This document shows positions 14,599-23,586 of a stretch of 28,142 nucleotides of DNA, one piece after another; positions within the stretch are counted from its first letter, which is position 1; every line of letters begins with the position of its first letter. Both the position numbers and the translations under genes were made by a program. The notes under the pieces were generated by a model. It was given only the letters and a program-made list of their open reading frames with translations, searched no databases and was not told the DNA's origin. This stretch comes from an uncultured Clostridia bacterium (GTDB taxonomy: Bacteria; Bacillota; Clostridia; HGM11514), in contig CABSMD010000012.1 in NCBI GenBank assembly GCA_902478725.1, forward strand, positions 1 to 28,142. The letters are read 5' to 3'.

Positions 14599-15996
14599 AT
14601 GAAAAAAAATTATCTGTTTACAGCGGTATTGTCATTTTTGCTACGCCTGAAAAGAAAGATGAGGCTGACGACGACCCGCTTTATCGTCTTGATTTTTATC
14701 GGGATTATTTTGCTGGGCGCAGTACTTTTGTGCTTGCCTGCCGCATCGAGAGACGGGCAGAGCATCGGCTTTTTAAACGCCTTTTTTACGGCAACGACCG
14801 CGACTTGTGTGACCGGCCTGGTGGTGGTAGACACCTACACCCATTGGTCTTTGTTTGGCCAATTCGTGATTTTGTGTCTGATACAGATGGGCGGGCTGGG
14901 CTTTATGACGTTTGCGACGCTGCTGTCGCTGTTTGTCGGACGTACCATTACCATGAAGGAACGGCTTTTAATGGCCGAATCTTTAAATCAAAACAAGATG
15001 GTTGGAATCGTCCGGCTCAGCAAGCACATCCTGCTGGGTACACTCATGTTTGAATCAATCGGCACTTTGCTTTTTATGATGCGTTTTATCCCGGAATTTG
15101 GTTTTTTAAATGGGATATTCAAGTCGGTGTTCCATTCAGTTTCTGCTTTTTGCAACGCCGGGATCGACGTAATGGGACAAAAAGAGGCTTTTTCAAGTTT
15201 TACCGCCTATTCCGGCGATGTTATCATCAATCTGGGACTTATGCTGCTTATTATCATCGGCGGCCTTGGGTTTGGCGTATGGGAGGATGTGCTGGTCAAC
15301 GCACGATGTATGAGGCGCTGCCGGCTGCATACCAAGCTGGCCCTGGTGGTAACGGTGGTTTTACTGGTAACAGGGTTTGTTCTATTTTTTGTGTTTGAAT
15401 ATTCCAATCCGGCTACCATGGGCAACATGCCGTTGGGTCAAAAGCTGATGGCGTCCCTGTTCCAGAGCGTGACGCCGCGTACAGCCGGATTTAACACGAT
15501 CGATATTGCGCAGATGACGCCTGCTTCTAAGCTGACCACTAACATTCTTATGTTCATCGGCGGCTCGCCAGGATCTACGGCGGGCGGTATCAAGACGGTT
15601 ACCCTGGCGGTCTTGATCTTTGCTGTGGTCGCAGCGGTCAAGGGCGCAAACGATGTGAATATCTCCAGACGGCGGATTACCCACAATCTGGTTAACCGCG
15701 CGGTTGCAGTTTTGATGATCGGCATGATTGTTGTGATCGTTGCAACGCTGGCCATCATGGCTGTAGATGGTTTTTCATTTGAGGATACCCTGTTCGAGTG
15801 TATCTCTGCGTTCGCCACGGTGGGGCTCAGTACCGGTATTACGCCACATCTTTCAGCTTTCAGCAAGCTGGTTTTGATCGGCTTGATGATATTCGGCAGG
15901 GGTGGCGTATTGACGATCTCGGTCGCATTTGCCCTAAACCGCAAGAACGGAAACGAAAAATTCCGGTATCCGGAAGAGAACGTGATGGTTGGTTGA
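14599..15996 (+). CDS. ktrB: Potassium uptake protein, membrane subunit (KtrB/TrkH family)
   Basis: The channel-like subunit of a Ktr K+ uptake system, 465 residues and almost wholly hydrophobic. Its four M1-P-M2 repeats show the selectivity-filter glycines in ATCVTGLVVVDT, SAFCNAGIDVM, TPRTAGFNTID and FATVGLSTGI. FIGGSPGSTAGGIKTVT is the conserved gating-loop region. GGATGGG stands ~9 bases before the ATG at 14599; the frame opens at 14578, but those first codons hold the ribosome-binding site. ktrA follows within 30 bases. Its short distance from the rplT terminator leaves little room for a separate promoter. Confidence 0.95.
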   Translation: MKKNYLFTAVLSFLLRLKRKMRLTTTRFIVLIFIGIILLGAVLLCLPAASRDGQSIGFLNAFFTATTATCVTGLVVVDTYTHWSLFGQFVILCLIQMGGLGFMTFATLLSLFVGRTITMKERLLMAESLNQNKMVGIVRLSKHILLGTLMFESIGTLLFMMRFIPEFGFLNGIFKSVFHSVSAFCNAGIDVMGQKEAFSSFTAYSGDVIINLGLMLLIIIGGLGFGVWEDVLVNARCMRRCRLHTKLALVVTVVLLVTGFVLFFVFEYSNPATMGNMPLGQKLMASLFQSVTPRTAGFNTIDIAQMTPASKLTTNILMFIGGSPGSTAGGIKTVTLAVLIFAVVAAVKGANDVNISRRRITHNLVNRAVAVLMIGMIVVIVATLAIMAVDGFSFEDTLFECISAFATVGLSTGITPHLSAFSKLVLIGLMIFGRGGVLTISVAFALNRKNGNEKFRYPEENVMVG

Positions 15997-16022
15997 TGAT
16001 GGTTGAATAGGAGTGAAAACAG

Positions 16023-16676
16023 ATGAAATCATTTGTTGTAATTGGGATGGGACGGTTTGGCTCCAGCATTGCCAAGGAACTGTATAAGCACGGCAATGAG
16101 GTCATGGTAATCGATGAAAACGAGGAGCTGATTCAGGATATCGCCGACGATGTGACCCACGCGGTGGTTGGGGACGCGGCGGACGAGGCGGTGCTGCGCT
16201 CTCTGGGCCTGCGCAATTTTGACGTCGCAATCATCGCCATCGGCGCGAATCTGGAAGCGAGCATCCTTGTAACAGTTTTATTGAAAGAGCAGGGGATCAA
16301 ATATATTTTGGCAAAGGCGCAGAATGAACTGCATGGCACAATTTTAAAAAAGGTCGGGGCGGACAGGGTGATCCTTCCTGAGAAGGATATGGCGGTTCGG
16401 GTGGCCAATCAACTGGTGCAGTCCAACATGCTCGATTATATCGCTCTTTCTACCGAGTATAGTATTGCGGAAATCAAGGTGCCGGAGAACTGGGTGGGGA
16501 AGACCCTCAAAGACCTGGATATCCGTGTCCATTATGGAATTAATATTATGGCGATCAAGAGCGACGATGGGATTAATATCTCCCCCATGGGCGAAGATAT
16601 TTTAGGAGAGGACGACCTGATCGTTGTCATTGGGACGGACAAGGAAATCGCCAACATTAACAAATCGAAGAGGTAG
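16023..16676 (+). CDS. ktrA: Potassium uptake protein, cytosolic RCK subunit (KtrA/TrkA)
   Basis: The regulatory ring subunit that gates KtrB. The 217-residue protein has an N-terminal RCK Rossmann domain with GMGRFGSS (nucleotide loop) and the acidic VIDENEE end of strand 2, followed by an RCK_C domain (~135-217) with EIKVPENWVGKTLKDLDIR. In Gram-positive bacteria RCK_N binds ATP/ADP and RCK_C often binds c-di-AMP; this is family knowledge. AGGAGTGA precedes the ATG. Only two bases separate its stop from the next gene's start. Confidence 0.95.
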   Translation: MKSFVVIGMGRFGSSIAKELYKHGNEVMVIDENEELIQDIADDVTHAVVGDAADEAVLRSLGLRNFDVAIIAIGANLEASILVTVLLKEQGIKYILAKAQNELHGTILKKVGADRVILPEKDMAVRVANQLVQSNMLDYIALSTEYSIAEIKVPENWVGKTLKDLDIRVHYGINIMAIKSDDGINISPMGEDILGEDDLIVVIGTDKEIANINKSKR

Positions 16677-16678
16677 CT

Positions 16679-17437
16679 ATGTACAAAACCATTACGAGCC
16701 GGGAGAATCCGGTGATCAAAGAGGCTTGTAAGCTGCATAGAAAGGCGGCGCGTGACGAGACAGGCCGGTTTCTTATGGAAGGGGAACGGTTGGTTTTGGA
16801 TGCGGCCGGCAAGGGTGTGCGGCTGAAAAAACTGTTTCTCTCCCCTCGCTACCAGGACATCGCTCTGGACTCTGAAGAACGTTACCATGTTAGTGAACGT
16901 GTATTTGCCAGTTTGAGCGAAACCACCGCACCGCAGGGAATCGCTGCGGTGGCCGATAAGGTGATTACGCCTGTTGACAGGCTTGATACCAGCCGCCCAT
17001 TGGCGGTGCTGGACCGGATCAGTGATCCGGGCAACATGGGGACGATCATCCGCACGGCGGACGCGGCCGGATTTGCGGGTGTAGCACTGTTGCCGGGTTG
17101 TGTCGATGTTTTCTCGCCCAAGACGGTGCGGGCGACAATGGGGTCTCTCTTTAGCGTTCCTGTTGCGATGCCGGCGTCGCTTGAGGAGTTAAAAGGATAC
17201 CGCCTGATTGCCGCTGATCTGGAGGGAGCGAACAATTTATATGAAACAGATTTGTCATCACCGTTTGCCATTGTGATCGGCAATGAGGCGGGCGGTATTT
17301 CTAAGGATATCTTGCAGCAATGCGGCAGCCGGATCAAAATTCCAATGCTGGGACGGAGCGAGTCGCTAAACGCCGCCGTATCCTTTGCGGTTATCGCGTT
17401 TGAATCGGTTCGACAGAGACAGTTTCAGCGACAATAA
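16679..17437 (+). CDS. SpoU/TrmH-family rRNA or tRNA 2'-O-methyltransferase
   Basis: A 252-residue SPOUT enzyme using S-adenosylmethionine. An N-terminal substrate-binding domain (~1-95) precedes the knotted domain with its three motifs: ISDPGNMGTIIRTADAAG, VIGNEAGGIS and IPMLGRSESLNAAVSFAV. It resembles the RlmB/YsgA group, but the exact target nucleotide cannot be read from sequence. It is tightly linked to ktrA (two-base gap) and probably co-transcribed, though functionally unrelated. A terminator follows at once. Confidence 0.92.
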   Translation: MYKTITSRENPVIKEACKLHRKAARDETGRFLMEGERLVLDAAGKGVRLKKLFLSPRYQDIALDSEERYHVSERVFASLSETTAPQGIAAVADKVITPVDRLDTSRPLAVLDRISDPGNMGTIIRTADAAGFAGVALLPGCVDVFSPKTVRATMGSLFSVPVAMPASLEELKGYRLIAADLEGANNLYETDLSSPFAIVIGNEAGGISKDILQQCGSRIKIPMLGRSESLNAAVSFAVIAFESVRQRQFQRQ

Positions 17438-17442
17438 AGCAG

Positions 17443-17482
17443 ATAACGCCGATTGAGAAAAACTCAAAAGGTGTTATTTTTT
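17443..17482 (+). terminator. Intrinsic terminator after the RNA methyltransferase gene
   Basis: Outer stem ATAACGCC (17443-17450) with GGTGTTAT (17470-17477), one G-U, and an inner TTGAG/CTCAA stem around five A. A TTTTTT run follows. Confidence 0.85.
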
Positions 17483-17492
17483 AAAAAATATC

Positions 17493-17521
17493 TTTACATA
17501 AAACAATTTTTGTAGTACTGT
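17493..17521 (+). promoter_or_regulatory. Candidate promoter of dprA-topA-trmFO
   Basis: TTTACA (17493-17498) and TACTGT (17516-17521) are 17 bp apart. TTTACAT (17493-17499) is repeated inverted as ATGTAAA (17527-17533), spanning the promoter and its predicted start. Confidence 0.55.
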
Positions 17522-17573
17522 ATTACATGTAAAAATTTTTTCCGGGTTCATTTTGAGGAAAAGAGGCGGTAAT

Positions 17574-18689
17574 ATGTCTGATTTGCGCTATTGGGTCTGG
17601 CTGTCTAACGCCTTGGGTGCCGGCAGCAGGAGCGCAGACGAATTGCTGAAATTGGGTTATGGCGCGGAACAGCTCTATAGGATGGAGCGTGGGGAGCTCG
17701 ATCAAATCCTGTTTTTGACGGATGTGGAAAAGGAACGGCTGCGCCGTAAAAATATGGCTGATGTGAACAGGCTGCTTTTGGACTGTGAAAAACGCGGGGT
17801 TTCCATTCTGTCCTATGGAGACGAAGGATACCCTGCAAATCTACGGCATATTTTTAGTCCTCCTCTGGTATTATATTACCGTGGCACGCTGCCGGATTTT
17901 GAAACGGCACCGCTTTTTACCATTGTTGGAACCAGAAAGGCAAGTGAAAATGGACTGCGGGCCGCCTATGAGTTTGCGGCACAGTTATCTAAGCTCGGGT
18001 TCATCATTGTCAGCGGCATGGCATTTGGCAACGACACCGCCGCCAACAAGGGCGCACTGTCCGGCGGTTCGCCGACATTGGCTATTTTGGGTTGCGGTGT
18101 GGATATTGTTTATCCGTCCAACAACCGCGAGCTGATGCAAAAAATCATAGAAAACGGCGCGGTCATCAGTGAATTTCCGCTGGGCATGGCTCCGCTTCGG
18201 CAGAATTTTCCAACCAGGAACCGGATTATGGCAGGCCTGCCTTTGGGTATACTGGTGGTAGAAGCGCCGGAGAAAAGCGGTGCATTAATTACGGCAAAGC
18301 TGGGCCTGAATGAAGGCAAGGATGTATTTGCACTGCCCGGTGATATTTATAGCTTTCAGTCAAAGGGAACCAACAAATTGATTCAGGACGACGGCGCTAA
18401 AATGACAATGAGCGTGGACGACATTTTGGCGGAGTACGAAGGACTTTTGACAATCGATAAGCCAGCTGAAATGGAAACGGACACCGGCGGCCTTGCAAGA
18501 TACGAAGGCCTGTCGCCGGTGGAAATGGATGTGATCAAGCAGTTGTTGCATCATAAAAAGCTGTTTGTGGATGAAATCAGCGAAAAGACCGGCCTGCACC
18601 CGCAGCAACTCACCACCGCCCTGATGATGCTGGAGATGAAGGGAATGGTGAAGGAGACCGGCGGGAACAATTACCGTATTATGGAATAA
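17574..18689 (+). CDS. dprA: DNA-processing protein DprA
   Basis: DprA loads RecA onto incoming single-stranded DNA during transformation. The 371-residue protein has a helical N-terminal region (~1-70), a Rossmann-like core (~95-290) and a C-terminal winged helix (~305-371). Core motifs are FTIVGTRKASENGLRAA, FIIVSGMAFGNDTAANKGAL, TLAILGCGVDIVYPSNN, SEFPLGMAPLRQNFPTRNRI, and VFALPGDIYSFQSKGTN. The usual SGLARGID becomes SGMAFGND, a small deviation. The ATG at 17574 is preferred: the upstream ATG at 17553 lies before the AAGAGGCGG ribosome-binding site. It heads the common dprA-topA-trmFO order; competence itself is not shown. Confidence 0.95.
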   Translation: MSDLRYWVWLSNALGAGSRSADELLKLGYGAEQLYRMERGELDQILFLTDVEKERLRRKNMADVNRLLLDCEKRGVSILSYGDEGYPANLRHIFSPPLVLYYRGTLPDFETAPLFTIVGTRKASENGLRAAYEFAAQLSKLGFIIVSGMAFGNDTAANKGALSGGSPTLAILGCGVDIVYPSNNRELMQKIIENGAVISEFPLGMAPLRQNFPTRNRIMAGLPLGILVVEAPEKSGALITAKLGLNEGKDVFALPGDIYSFQSKGTNKLIQDDGAKMTMSVDDILAEYEGLLTIDKPAEMETDTGGLARYEGLSPVEMDVIKQLLHHKKLFVDEISEKTGLHPQQLTTALMMLEMKGMVKETGGNNYRIME

Positions 18690-18728
18690 ACTACAATTCG
18701 CCGCTTTTGTGGCGGAACGGAGGGCTAC

Positions 18729-20813
18729 ATGGCAGACAATTTGGTTATAGTAGAATCGCCTGCGAAGGCGAAAACAATAAAAAAATACCTTGGCAGTCAT
18801 TATAAAGTTCTGGCATCCATGGGACATCTGCGCGACTTGCCAAAAAGCCAGCTTGGGGTGGATATTGAGCATGGCTTTGAACCAAAATATATTACCATCC
18901 GCGGCAAGGGTGACCTGCTGAGCAAGCTGAAAAAAGAGGCGAAATCTTCTAACAAGGTCTATCTGGCAACCGACCCGGACCGCGAGGGAGAAGCGATTTC
19001 CTGGCATCTGGCACAGATGCTTAACATCGACCCCAACTCAAATTGCCGGATTACCTTCAATGAAATTACCAAGAACGCCGTTAAGTCGGCGGTGAAGCAG
19101 CCGGAAAAGATCAACCAGGATCTTGTGGACGCGCAGCAGGCGCGCAGGATTTTAGATAGGATCGTGGGTTACAAGATCAGTCCGTTATTGTGGAAGAAGG
19201 TTAAAAAAGGCTTGAGCGCCGGGCGCGTACAGTCGGTTGCGACCCGCCTGATCGTTGACCGCGAGGCTGAAATTGAGGAATTCGTCCCCAAAGAATACTG
19301 GACCATCCAGGCGATGCTGAAAAAAGAAAAAATCACCTTTCCGGCCCGGTTTCATGGGGATGCAAAGGGAAAGATAGAGATCGAAAACGAGGAGCAGGCC
19401 AAGGCGATTACCGATGCTTTGGAGTCGGCGCAATTCGTTGTAAAATCGGTAAAAAAGGCACAAAAGACAAAATCGCCGACACCGCCGTTTATCACCAGCA
19501 CCCTGCAGCAGGAGGCGTCCAAAAAATACGGCTATACCGCAAAAAAAACGATGTCGGCCGCGCAGCAGCTCTACGAAGGCGTCGAGGTAGAGGGAATCGG
19601 CCTGGTTGGCCTGATCACCTATATGAGAACCGATTCGCTGCGTATCTCGGAAGAGGCGCAGCGGGAGGCGCGGGAATACATTCAGTCAAAGTATGGGGAC
19701 GCTTACCTGCCGAAGAAGCCGCGCGTATTTAAAACCAAAAAGGGCGCACAGGACGCGCACGAGGCGATCCGTCCCAGTATGGTGTCCATCACCCCCGCGC
19801 AACTGAAAAAAACGCTGCCTGCCGACCAGTTTAAGCTCTATAAGCTGATCTGGGAACGCTTTGTGGCCAGTCAGATGGAGGCGGCTGTTTATGATACGAT
19901 CAACGCCGATATTGCGGCGGGAGATTACATTTTTAAGGCGTCCGGCGCGAAGCAACGGTTTGACGGCTTTATGGTGTTGTACAACGAGGTGAAGGAAGCC
20001 AAGGAATCCGAAGAGGAGGATATGAAGAATATTCCTCTGCCGGAGCTTGCGGCGGGCGATGCTTTGACTAAGGAAAAGCTCGAATCCAAGCAGCACTTCA
20101 CCCAGCCACCGCCACGTTACAGCGAGGCGTCCCTCATCAAGGCGCTGGAGGAAAACGGGATCGGACGACCGAGCACCTACGCGCCGACGATTTCGACCAT
20201 CCTGGCAAGAGGCTATGTGGTGCGGGAGGCAAAGACGCTGATACCAACCGAATTGGGATCCATTGTCACAAAATTGATGGAACAGTTTTTTAAGAATATC
20301 GTGGACGTCGATTTTACCGCGAACATGGAAACGCAGCTTGATGACGTTGAGGAAGGCAAACGGGAATGGGTAACGATCCTCAATGAATTTTACGGGCCGT
20401 TTGAGAAAATGCTCGAGGTGGCGGAGACGGCGATGGAAAAGATCAAGATCGCCGATGAGGAGTCTGACGTCATCTGTGAAAAATGCGGGCGGCGGATGGT
20501 CTACAAGATGGGGCGGTATGGAAAGTTTCTGGCCTGCCCGGGATTTCCGGAATGCCGAAACACAAAGCCGATCATCATCGATACTGGAGCAGCCTGCCCC
20601 AAGTGCGGTGCACGGATTTTAGAAAAAAAGAGCCAAAAGGGCAAAAAATATTTTGGCTGTGAAAAGAATCCGAGCTGTGATTTTGTGACCTGGGACACGC
20701 CGCTGAAGGAAAAATGTCCCACATGTGGGGGAACCCTGTTTGAGAAAAAGTCAGGCAAAAATGCGCGGGTCTATTGCGCTTCCTGTGATTTTGAGAGGAG
20801 CACCAAAGAATGA
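18729..20813 (+). CDS. topA: DNA topoisomerase I (type IA)
   Basis: TopA relaxes negative supercoils through a 5'-phosphotyrosine intermediate. The 694-residue protein shows the Toprim domain (VIVESPAKAKTIKKYLG with E9; TDPDREGEA at ~81-89), SAGRVQSVATRL (~163), catalytic tyrosine Y298 in LITYMRTDSLR, and GIGRPSTYAPTI. The C-terminus (~585-690) holds three topoisomerase zinc ribbons with CxxC pairs such as CEKC, CPKC, CPTC and CASC. An ATG with GGAGG upstream defines the start. Its stop overlaps the trmFO start by four bases. Confidence 0.98.
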   Translation: MADNLVIVESPAKAKTIKKYLGSHYKVLASMGHLRDLPKSQLGVDIEHGFEPKYITIRGKGDLLSKLKKEAKSSNKVYLATDPDREGEAISWHLAQMLNIDPNSNCRITFNEITKNAVKSAVKQPEKINQDLVDAQQARRILDRIVGYKISPLLWKKVKKGLSAGRVQSVATRLIVDREAEIEEFVPKEYWTIQAMLKKEKITFPARFHGDAKGKIEIENEEQAKAITDALESAQFVVKSVKKAQKTKSPTPPFITSTLQQEASKKYGYTAKKTMSAAQQLYEGVEVEGIGLVGLITYMRTDSLRISEEAQREAREYIQSKYGDAYLPKKPRVFKTKKGAQDAHEAIRPSMVSITPAQLKKTLPADQFKLYKLIWERFVASQMEAAVYDTINADIAAGDYIFKASGAKQRFDGFMVLYNEVKEAKESEEEDMKNIPLPELAAGDALTKEKLESKQHFTQPPPRYSEASLIKALEENGIGRPSTYAPTISTILARGYVVREAKTLIPTELGSIVTKLMEQFFKNIVDVDFTANMETQLDDVEEGKREWVTILNEFYGPFEKMLEVAETAMEKIKIADEESDVICEKCGRRMVYKMGRYGKFLACPGFPECRNTKPIIIDTGAACPKCGARILEKKSQKGKKYFGCEKNPSCDFVTWDTPLKEKCPTCGGTLFEKKSGKNARVYCASCDFERSTKE

Positions 20814-22114
20814 CGGTTACGGTAATCGGCGGCGGTTTGGCCGGATGTGAAGCGGCATGGCAGCTTGTGCGCCGGGGTGTTCGTGTACGGTTATATGAGA
20901 TGAAGCCGCTAAAATTTTCCCCGGCTCATAAAAGTGAAAACCTGGCCGAGCTGGTGTGCAGCAATTCTTTACGCGCGGATGGGCTTTCCAACGCAGTAGG
21001 GCTTTTGAAGCAGGAGATGCGGGAGCTGGATTCTCTGATTATGGCCTGCGCAGACCGGAACAGGGTGCCGGCGGGCGGTGCGCTCGCGGTCGATCGTGAG
21101 GGATTTTCCGCCGATGTGACACGCGCCGTTTTAGAAAATAATAACATTGAAGTGATTCATGAGGAGATCACTGGACTTGATGACGAAGAGATTACAATCG
21201 TTGCGACCGGACCGTTGACCTCGGAGGCTTTGAGCAGTAAGATTAAGAGGGTTACGGGGGAGGAGTACCTCTCTTTTTATGATGCGGCGGCACCGGTTGT
21301 TACTTACGATTCAATTGATTTGGACAAGGTTTTCCGCGCCTCGCGGTATGACAAGGGAGAGGCGGATTACCTCAATTGCCCGATGACGCGGGATGAGTAT
21401 GAACGGTTTTATCACGAATTGGTTTCGGCGGAAACGGCAGAACTCAAAGAATTTGAAAAAAACGTGTTTGAGGGCTGTATGCCGGTGGAGGCGATGGCGC
21501 GACGCGGGAAATCCACCCTGCTGTTCGGCCCGCTAAAGCCGGTGGGGCTGGTGGACAAACGTACTGGCATCCGTTCCCACGCGGTTGTCCAGCTCCGTCA
21601 GGACGACGCGGCGGGCCGCCTTTATAATATGGTAGGATTTCAGACTAATCTCAAATGGGGCGAGCAGAAACGGGTGTTTTCGATGATACCGGGTCTGGAA
21701 CACGCGGAATTTGTCCGTTTTGGCGTGATGCACCGCAACACCTTTTTAAACGCGCCGCGGTTATTGGACGAAACCTTCCGGATGAGGAAAAACCAGAACC
21801 TTTATTTCGCCGGACAGGTCACAGGGGTGGAGGGGTATGCCGAATCTGCTGCCTCCGGCTTGATGGCGGGGATTCATTGCGCCCGCGCGGTCAAGGGACT
21901 GCCGCCGGTGGCATTTCCCAAAGACACAGCACACGGCGCACTTGCAGCATATATCAGCAGTGAAGGGATTACAAATTTTCAGCCGATGAACGTCAACTTC
22001 GGCCTGCTGCCGCCCTTGGAGGTGCGGATCAAGGGGAAGAGGGAAAAGAACGAGGCGATATCCGCCCGGGCACTTGATAGCTTACATAGGTTTCAGGCTA
22101 CCATTCAATTTTGA
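20810..22114 (+). CDS. trmFO: tRNA (uracil-54-C5)-methyltransferase, folate/FAD-dependent
   Basis: TrmFO methylates U54 in the T-loop of tRNA, using methylenetetrahydrofolate and FADH2. The 434-residue protein has the FAD motif VIGGGLAGCEAAW at its N-terminus, YEMKP, the family-specific KSENLAELVCSNSLRAD, VPAGGALAVDREGF, NCPMTRDEYERFY, EGCMPVEAMARRG, and the C-terminal GQVTGVEGYAESAASGL. Cysteines used in catalysis lie in the VCSN and EGCMP contexts. The ATGA overlap with topA indicates coupled translation. Confidence 0.98.
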   Translation: MTVTVIGGGLAGCEAAWQLVRRGVRVRLYEMKPLKFSPAHKSENLAELVCSNSLRADGLSNAVGLLKQEMRELDSLIMACADRNRVPAGGALAVDREGFSADVTRAVLENNNIEVIHEEITGLDDEEITIVATGPLTSEALSSKIKRVTGEEYLSFYDAAAPVVTYDSIDLDKVFRASRYDKGEADYLNCPMTRDEYERFYHELVSAETAELKEFEKNVFEGCMPVEAMARRGKSTLLFGPLKPVGLVDKRTGIRSHAVVQLRQDDAAGRLYNMVGFQTNLKWGEQKRVFSMIPGLEHAEFVRFGVMHRNTFLNAPRLLDETFRMRKNQNLYFAGQVTGVEGYAESAASGLMAGIHCARAVKGLPPVAFPKDTAHGALAAYISSEGITNFQPMNVNFGLLPPLEVRIKGKREKNEAISARALDSLHRFQATIQF

Positions 22115-22129
22115 CCATACAATTTAGTA

Positions 22130-22158
22130 TTGACTTTTTTCCATTTTAATGGTAGTAT
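22130..22158 (+). promoter_or_regulatory. Sigma-A promoter of tyrS
   Basis: TTGACT (22130-22135) and TAGTAT (22153-22158) are separated by 17 bp. The spacer contains a CCATT-TT-AATGG dyad (22141-22152). The leader would be only ~25 bases, too short for a T-box. Confidence 0.75.
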
Positions 22159-22189
22159 AGCAATTAAAATAAATTTAGGAGGATTATCG

Positions 22190-23413
22190 ATGAGCGTTTA
22201 CGACACATTGGAAGAGCGCGGCTTGATTGCGCAGGTGACGCATGAGCCGGAAATCAGAGAGCTGCTTGAAAAGGAGAAGATAACCTTCTATATCGGCTTT
22301 GACCCGACGGCTGACAGCCTGCATGTCGGGCATTTTCTTCAGGTTATGGTAATGGCGCACATGCAGCGCGCCGGCCACCGTCCGATCGCCCTGATCGGGG
22401 GAGGTACCGGTATGGTGGGAGACCCGTCCGGACGGACGGATATGCGCAGCATGATGACGGTGGATACGATCAACTATCACTGTGAATGCTTTAAAAAACA
22501 GCTTTCCCGCCTGATTGATTTCTCGGATGGCAAAGCGTTGATGGTAAACAATGCCGACTGGCTGCTTGACCTCAACTATATCGAATTTCTGCGGGAAATC
22601 GGCGTACACTTTTCGGTCAACCGAATGCTGACAGCGGAATGCTTTAAAACTAGGCTGGAGAAGGGTTTGTCTTTTATAGAGTTCAATTACATGCTGATGC
22701 AGGGGTACGACTTTTTAAAGCTGTATCAGAATTACGGCTGTAAAATAGAGTTGGGCGGTGACGACCAGTGGTCCAATATCTTGGCCGGCGTCGATTTGGT
22801 GCGTCGCGTAGAGGGCAAAGAGGTGTATGGTATGACGTTTACACTTCTCACCACCAGCGACGGCAAAAAGATGGGCAAAACACAAAAGGGCGCGGTTTGG
22901 CTCGACCCGGAAAAAACCTCGCCGTATGATTTTTATCAATATTTCCGCAACGTAGACGACGCGGACGTGATAAAGTGCTTAAAGCTGCTGACCTTCCTGC
23001 CGCTGGAGGAGATCAACGAGATGGCAAAATGGCAGGGGCAGGAGTTAAATCAGGCCAAAAAGCGGCTGGCTTACGAGGTGACCGCTTTGGTGCATGGACA
23101 GGAAGAGGCGCAAAAGGCACAGGAGACCGCGCAGGCTCTGTTTGAAGCAGGCGGCGTGTCGGGAGATATGCCTACCATGTCAGTGTCGGGTGAGCTGGTT
23201 TCGGATGGCGTGCCGGTGCTGGAGCTGCTGACAGTGGCAGGTATCACCCCCTCTAAGGCAGAAGCGCGCCGGCTGGTAACACAGGGCGGCATCACAGCGA
23301 ACGAGCAAAAGATTCAGTCAATCGACCATTCCTTTACAAAGGATGATTTTGGGGTGGATGGCCTTATCATCAAAAAGGGGAAAAAGAACTATTATAAGGT
23401 AGTCATTCAATAA
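22190..23413 (+). CDS. tyrS: Tyrosyl-tRNA synthetase
   Basis: TyrRS charges tRNA-Tyr. The 407-residue class I synthetase has the HIGH-type motif HVGH (45-48), tyrosine-pocket residues in FNYMLMQGYDF, GGDDQWSNI, and a KMSKS-type KMGKT (227-231). Residues ~340-407 form an S4 RNA-binding domain (SKAEARRLVTQGGITANEQK). KMGKT suggests the TyrS branch that lacks the canonical KFGKT, which I cannot resolve further. AGGAGGA precedes the ATG at 22190; the frame is open to 22130, but that stretch is the promoter. It is transcribed alone and ended by a terminator. Confidence 0.97.
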   Translation: MSVYDTLEERGLIAQVTHEPEIRELLEKEKITFYIGFDPTADSLHVGHFLQVMVMAHMQRAGHRPIALIGGGTGMVGDPSGRTDMRSMMTVDTINYHCECFKKQLSRLIDFSDGKALMVNNADWLLDLNYIEFLREIGVHFSVNRMLTAECFKTRLEKGLSFIEFNYMLMQGYDFLKLYQNYGCKIELGGDDQWSNILAGVDLVRRVEGKEVYGMTFTLLTTSDGKKMGKTQKGAVWLDPEKTSPYDFYQYFRNVDDADVIKCLKLLTFLPLEEINEMAKWQGQELNQAKKRLAYEVTALVHGQEEAQKAQETAQALFEAGGVSGDMPTMSVSGELVSDGVPVLELLTVAGITPSKAEARRLVTQGGITANEQKIQSIDHSFTKDDFGVDGLIIKKGKKNYYKVVIQ

Positions 23414-23451
23414 TGCTTGCATGTAGTAAAAATAACCACACCAATGACGGG

Positions 23452-23483
23452 AAAGGGAGACAGGGAAGCCTGTTTCCCTTTTT
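23452..23483 (+). terminator. Intrinsic terminator after tyrS
   Basis: A 13-bp stem (23452-23464 with 23469-23481, one G-U) with a GAAG tetraloop runs into TTTTT. Confidence 0.88.
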
Positions 23484-23586
23484 GGATATTAATGCAAACG
23501 GCGGTTTCCTTGAATAAAAAAGATATGCTATATTTAGAGATAGGCTTTGTTCTATTCTCTTATAAAAAACGGAGGGACTGAAAAAT

